A stretch of DNA of 56,789 nt from the NCBI GenBank assembly GCA_050010035.1, contig JBEKLU010000018.1, positions 1-56,789 of the forward strand. The letters are read 5' to 3'. Below the pieces are notes generated by a model. The model was not told where the DNA came from and ran no database searches. It saw nothing but the letters and a program-made list of their open reading frames with translations. Origin of the DNA: Roseiarcus sp050010035 (GTDB lineage Bacteria > Pseudomonadota > Alphaproteobacteria > Rhizobiales > Beijerinckiaceae). This document shows positions 53,775 to 56,789 of the stretch, one piece after another; the first letter of the stretch is position 1, and every line of letters starts with the position of its first letter. The position numbers and the translations under genes were made by a program.

Positions 53775-54557
53775 TCACGCGTCCTTGATCTCGACGCGCA
53801 CCGGAACGTGATCGGAGGCCTTTTCGCGGCCGCGCATGTCCTTGTCGATTTCGACCCATGCCAGCCGATCGGCGGCCTGCGGCGACAATAGGACGTGGTC
53901 GATGCGGATGCCGTTGTTCTTGGGCCAGGCGCCCGCCTGATAGTCCCAGAACGTGTAGAGTCCGCTCTCGTCGCTCGCCGCGCGCAAGGCGTCGGCGAAG
54001 CCGAGCGCCAACAACTCGCGGAACTTGGCGCGCGTTTGCGGCAGGAACAGCGCGTCCTTGCCCCACAGCTCGGGATGGGCGGCGTCGCGCGGCTCGGGAA
54101 TGACGTTGAAGTCGCCGGCCAGCGCCAGCGGCTCCTCGTAGGTCATCAGTTTGCGCGCGTGGCGGATCAGCCGGTCCATGAACGCGAGCTTGTAGGCGTA
54201 TTTTTCGCCCGGCGCCGGATTGCCGTTGGGCAAATAGACGCTGGCCAGGCGCACCGCGCCGCGCGCCGTCGGGATCACGGCCTCGATATAGCGCGCCTGC
54301 TCGTCATTGGGATCGCCCGGCAGGCCGCGCGTCACCTCGATCGGGCGCTTGGCGAGAATGGCGACGCCGTTGAAGGTCTTCTGCCCGTGGGTGGCGACGT
54401 TGTAGCCGAGGTCCTCGACCTCGGCGCGCGGGAACGCCTCGTCGAGGCACTTGATCTCCTGCAGGCACAGCGCGTCCGGGCTCTTCTCCCCGAGATAGTC
54501 GAGGAGATGGGGCAGGCGTTGGCGGACCGAATTGACGTTCCAGGTGGCGATGATCAG
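53775..54557 (-). CDS. xthA: Exodeoxyribonuclease III, apparent CTG start
   Basis: 260 residues. The conserved N-terminus (IIATWNVNSVRQRLPHLLDY, then LCLQEIKCLDEAFP with the metal Glu) continues in frame into AGDFNVIPEPRD and the terminal SDHVPV His-Asp. The only codon in the start position is CTG at 54557, 5 bp behind GGGAGG (complement of 54563-54568); no ATG, GTG or TTG precedes the motif. Starting at the internal GTG at 54335 would remove about 74 residues including active-site parts. Repairs abasic sites. Confidence 0.88.
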   Translation of the reverse strand: MIIATWNVNSVRQRLPHLLDYLGEKSPDALCLQEIKCLDEAFPRAEVEDLGYNVATHGQKTFNGVAILAKRPIEVTRGLPGDPNDEQARYIEAVIPTARGAVRLASVYLPNGNPAPGEKYAYKLAFMDRLIRHARKLMTYEEPLALAGDFNVIPEPRDAAHPELWGKDALFLPQTRAKFRELLALGFADALRAASDESGLYTFWDYQAGAWPKNNGIRIDHVLLSPQAADRLAWVEIDKDMRGREKASDHVPVRVEIKDA

Positions 54558-54624
54558 GGGCGCCTCCCTTGCGCTGAACGCGGCCAGTCTCGCACGGTTC
54601 GCCCGCCGACGGGAAGCGGGCGCC

Positions 54625-55491
54625 TCAATCCCAACGTCGATGCGCCCACATCCACTGTTCCGGCGCCTCGCGGATGAACTCCTCGAAGCGCGCTTGCAGC
54701 GCCGCCGTCGCGGCGGCGACGTCCGCGTCGCGATCGTTCGTCTTGGGGACCTCGACGGGTTCGATGCGCAGCGAGAAATGCGCGTCTGGAAGGCGCAAGA
54801 CGCGCGCCGCGTAGAGCGGCAGGCCCATCGAGCGCGCGATCAGCGCGGGGAAGGGGTTCGACCCGGCGGGCCGGCCGAAGAACGGCGTTTCGGTCCCGCG
54901 CCCCTCACGCAGATCGGCGAGGAAGGCGGGCGAGCCGCCTTGGCGCGCGAGACGGAAAAAGGCGCGCGCGGTCGCCGGCGACTTCTCCATCAGGCCGGCC
55001 GGATACATCGGCGCGCGCATTTCATAGACGTAGCGTTCGACCAGCGGGTTGGTGAGGCCTTGATAGACCCCCGCCAACTTCGCTCCGAAACGCACGCTCG
55101 CGAGGGACATCAACTCCCAATTGCCCATGTGCAGGCCGCAGACGACGAACGGGCCGGCGTCGACGATCGCCTGGAAGCGCTCCGCCGACTCCATCGCGAT
55201 CCGCCCCTGCGCGTCGATTTGGCGCAGGTGGAAGAACTCGGCGAAGGTGCGGCCGAGGTTTTCCCACATCGCCCGGGCGATTCGCTCGCGCTCGGCCGCG
55301 CTCGTCTCGGGCAGCGCGAGCGCGAGATTGTCGAGCGCGCGCTGGTGGCGTCGCAGATGCGGGGCGACGACGCGCCAGCCCAAGCCCGACCAGCGCGAGG
55401 CGGATTCGAGCGGCAGCGCCCTTATGATCGCCGCGGTCACGATGAACCCGGCGTATTCGACATAGTGGCGCGCGCGCGCAAAACGGCTCAT
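54625..55491 (-). CDS. LpxL/HtrB-like lauroyl acyltransferase
   Basis: 288 residues. An N-terminal membrane segment, then VVCGLHMGNWELMSL (HX4E catalytic pair) and FLADLREGRGTETPFFGRPA. Kdo2-lipid A secondary acyltransferase family. 67 bp upstream of xthA on the same strand. Fits with kdsA, waaA and lpxK elsewhere in the window. Confidence 0.87.
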   Translation of the reverse strand: MSRFARARHYVEYAGFIVTAAIIRALPLESASRWSGLGWRVVAPHLRRHQRALDNLALALPETSAAERERIARAMWENLGRTFAEFFHLRQIDAQGRIAMESAERFQAIVDAGPFVVCGLHMGNWELMSLASVRFGAKLAGVYQGLTNPLVERYVYEMRAPMYPAGLMEKSPATARAFFRLARQGGSPAFLADLREGRGTETPFFGRPAGSNPFPALIARSMGLPLYAARVLRLPDAHFSLRIEPVEVPKTNDRDADVAAATAALQARFEEFIREAPEQWMWAHRRWD

Positions 55492-55668
55492 CGGTCCGGC
55501 GGTCCCTGCGGCTCGAAGCCGTCGTCGCCTGATTGCGCGGCTGGGCCGCCGCCGTCAAGGGCGCGCGCCGCGGCGCGGGGTCGCGGCTGATTTTGCAGTT
55601 CAATTCGCTCGGCGGTTCATGCTAGCCTCCTCCGTCGACTAGCGTCCGCGGGACCAGGCGAGGGGGGC

Positions 55669-56789
55669 ATGATGAGTGAAAGCGTCAAGTATCAGATGAG
55701 CGAAGAGCGCATTCCGCGCGCATGGTACAACATCGCGGCGGATTTGCCGGCGCCGCCGCCGCCGGTGCTCCATCCCGGCACCGGCAAGCCGATCGGCCCC
55801 GACGATTTGTCGCCGCTGTTCCCCATGGCGCTGATCGGGCAGGAGGTCAGCACGGAGCGCACGATCGAGATTCCCGATCCGGTGCGCGAAATCTACCGGC
55901 TATGGCGGCCGACGCCGCTCTATCGCGCGCGGCGGCTGGAGCAGAAGCTCGGCACGAACGCGCGCATCTTCTACAAATACGAGGGCGTCAGCCCGGCGGG
56001 GAGCCACAAGCCCAACACCGCCGTCGCGCAGGCCTTCTACAACAAGCAGGAAGGCGTCACCAAGCTTTCGACCGAGACCGGCGCGGGCCAGTGGGGCTCC
56101 TCGCTCGCCTTCGCCGGCGCGCTGTTCGGCCTCGAGGTGAAAGTCTTCATGGTCAGGGTCTCTTACAATCAGAAACCCTATCGGCGGGCGCTGATGGAGA
56201 CCTACGGCGCCAAATGCGTGGCGAGCCCGAGCATGGAGACGGATTCCGGGCGGGCCATTCTCGCCGCCATGCCGGACACGCCCGGCAGCCTCGGCATCGC
56301 CATTTCCGAGGCGGTGGAAGTGGCCGCCAAGAACCCTGACACCAAATACTCGCTCGGCAGCGTGCTCAATCACGTTCTGCTGCATCAGACGGTGATCGGC
56401 ATCGAGGCGATCGAGCAGATGGAGGCGGCGGACGCCTATCCCGACGTCGTCATCGGCTGCGCCGGCGGCGGCTCGAATTTCGCCGGCATCGCCTTTCCGT
56501 TCCTCGGCAAGAAGCTGCGCGACAAGCGCGACGTGCGCGTCATCGCGGTCGAGCCCGCCGCCTGCCCGTCGCTGACGCGCGGGCGTTACGCCTTCGACTT
56601 CGGCGACACCAGCCATCTGACGCCGCTGGTCAAGATGCACACGCTCGGCTCGACCTTCATCCCGCCCGGCTTCCACGCCGGCGGCCTGCGCTACCACGGC
56701 ATGTCGCCGCTGGTCAGCCATTGCCTGGAGCTCGGCCTGATCGAGGCGCGCGCCTATCATCAGAACCCGTGCTTCGAAGCGGGCGTGAT
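55669..56789 (+). CDS. TrpB2-like tryptophan synthase beta chain (3' end outside)
   Basis: The first 373 residues are inside the window, from tandem ATGs at 55669/55672. It has the longer N-terminus of the TrpB2 type (PRAWYNIAADLPAPPPPVLH), PLP Lys114 (AGSHKPNTA), QWGSSLAFAGALFGLEVKVF and the phosphate loop GCAGGGSNFAG. TrpB2 enzymes are often not next to trpA, as here, and can act on indole and serine or related substrates. GGGGGGC precedes the start. Confidence 0.9.
   Translation, partial: MMSESVKYQMSEERIPRAWYNIAADLPAPPPPVLHPGTGKPIGPDDLSPLFPMALIGQEVSTERTIEIPDPVREIYRLWRPTPLYRARRLEQKLGTNARIFYKYEGVSPAGSHKPNTAVAQAFYNKQEGVTKLSTETGAGQWGSSLAFAGALFGLEVKVFMVRVSYNQKPYRRALMETYGAKCVASPSMETDSGRAILAAMPDTPGSLGIAISEAVEVAAKNPDTKYSLGSVLNHVLLHQTVIGIEAIEQMEAADAYPDVVIGCAGGGSNFAGIAFPFLGKKLRDKRDVRVIAVEPAACPSLTRGRYAFDFGDTSHLTPLVKMHTLGSTFIPPGFHAGGLRYHGMSPLVSHCLELGLIEARAYHQNPCFEAGV

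Overview
The window is a high-GC (roughly two-thirds G+C, strong G/C preference at third codon positions) chromosomal segment of an alphaproteobacterium, most likely a Hyphomicrobiales (Rhizobiales) member of the Methylocystaceae/Beijerinckiaceae type. Supporting signs are the fused IspDF, the SufU-like scaffold next to yidD, the waaA-lpxK lipid A operon, an alphaproteobacterial LexA box (GTTC-N7-GTTC), and palindromic intergenic repeats of the CCCCTCACCCGG...GCGGGGAGAGG type. Genus-level assignment is inference. I see no rRNA, tRNA, CRISPR array or prophage. All calls are by eye from the sequence and family knowledge; no database search was run.

Layout. 1-2.2 kb is a decayed, mobile-rich edge: the start of an IS1595-type transposase, a nuclease-like gene it seems to have split, a relB-yafQ module, the tail of a NuoB/hydrogenase-4-like gene, and a higBA module with a leaderless promoter. 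2.3-6.7 kb holds housekeeping genes (SDR, CBS protein, patatin, hisI, folE, SufU-like, yidD). 6.9-11.6 kb is an operon of three different SGNH hydrolases, an MBOAT acyltransferase and a small membrane protein, closed by a strong terminator; it looks like an extracytoplasmic O-acylation system. 11.7-15.9 kb has an NmrA-like reductase with a divergent LysR regulator, then parDE, mazEF and two AT-richer orphan genes. 16.2-27.1 kb is core metabolism and envelope: thrS, kdsA, acyltransferase, queF, cysQ-like, DUF374 acyltransferase, waaA, lpxK, ybaK-like.

27.3-32.0 kb carries a phosphopantetheinyl transferase and a 1,332-residue Pls/PosA-type single-module synthetase (A-PCP followed by six membrane segments and three hexapeptide-repeat domains), the architecture of poly-lysine synthetase. 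32.7-37.7 kb has a lipoprotein, Nudix, PhzF, an MFS exporter, an HbpS-like protein and a pyridoxal kinase. 37.7-49.9 kb looks like a stress/nucleotide island: triple-BON protein, PolX, a PRPP synthetase with a long N-terminal extension, DJ-1/PfpI, RHH protein, polysaccharide deacetylase, site-2 protease with CBS domains, phosphoribosyltransferase, a solitary divergent GroEL, a PolX-like helix-hairpin-helix protein and an APH-like kinase.

50.1-56.8 kb has ispDF, a 34-residue membrane miniprotein, an ICMT-like methyltransferase, a lipoprotein, a SAM methyltransferase, xthA (apparently with a CTG start), an LpxL-like acyltransferase and a TrpB2-like gene cut by the window end. The miniprotein has a near-consensus promoter whose 17-bp spacer contains an exact LexA box, which makes it a candidate SOS-induced cell-division inhibitor comparable to Caulobacter SidA. 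That gene and the Pls/PPTase pair are the two strongest leads for new biology.
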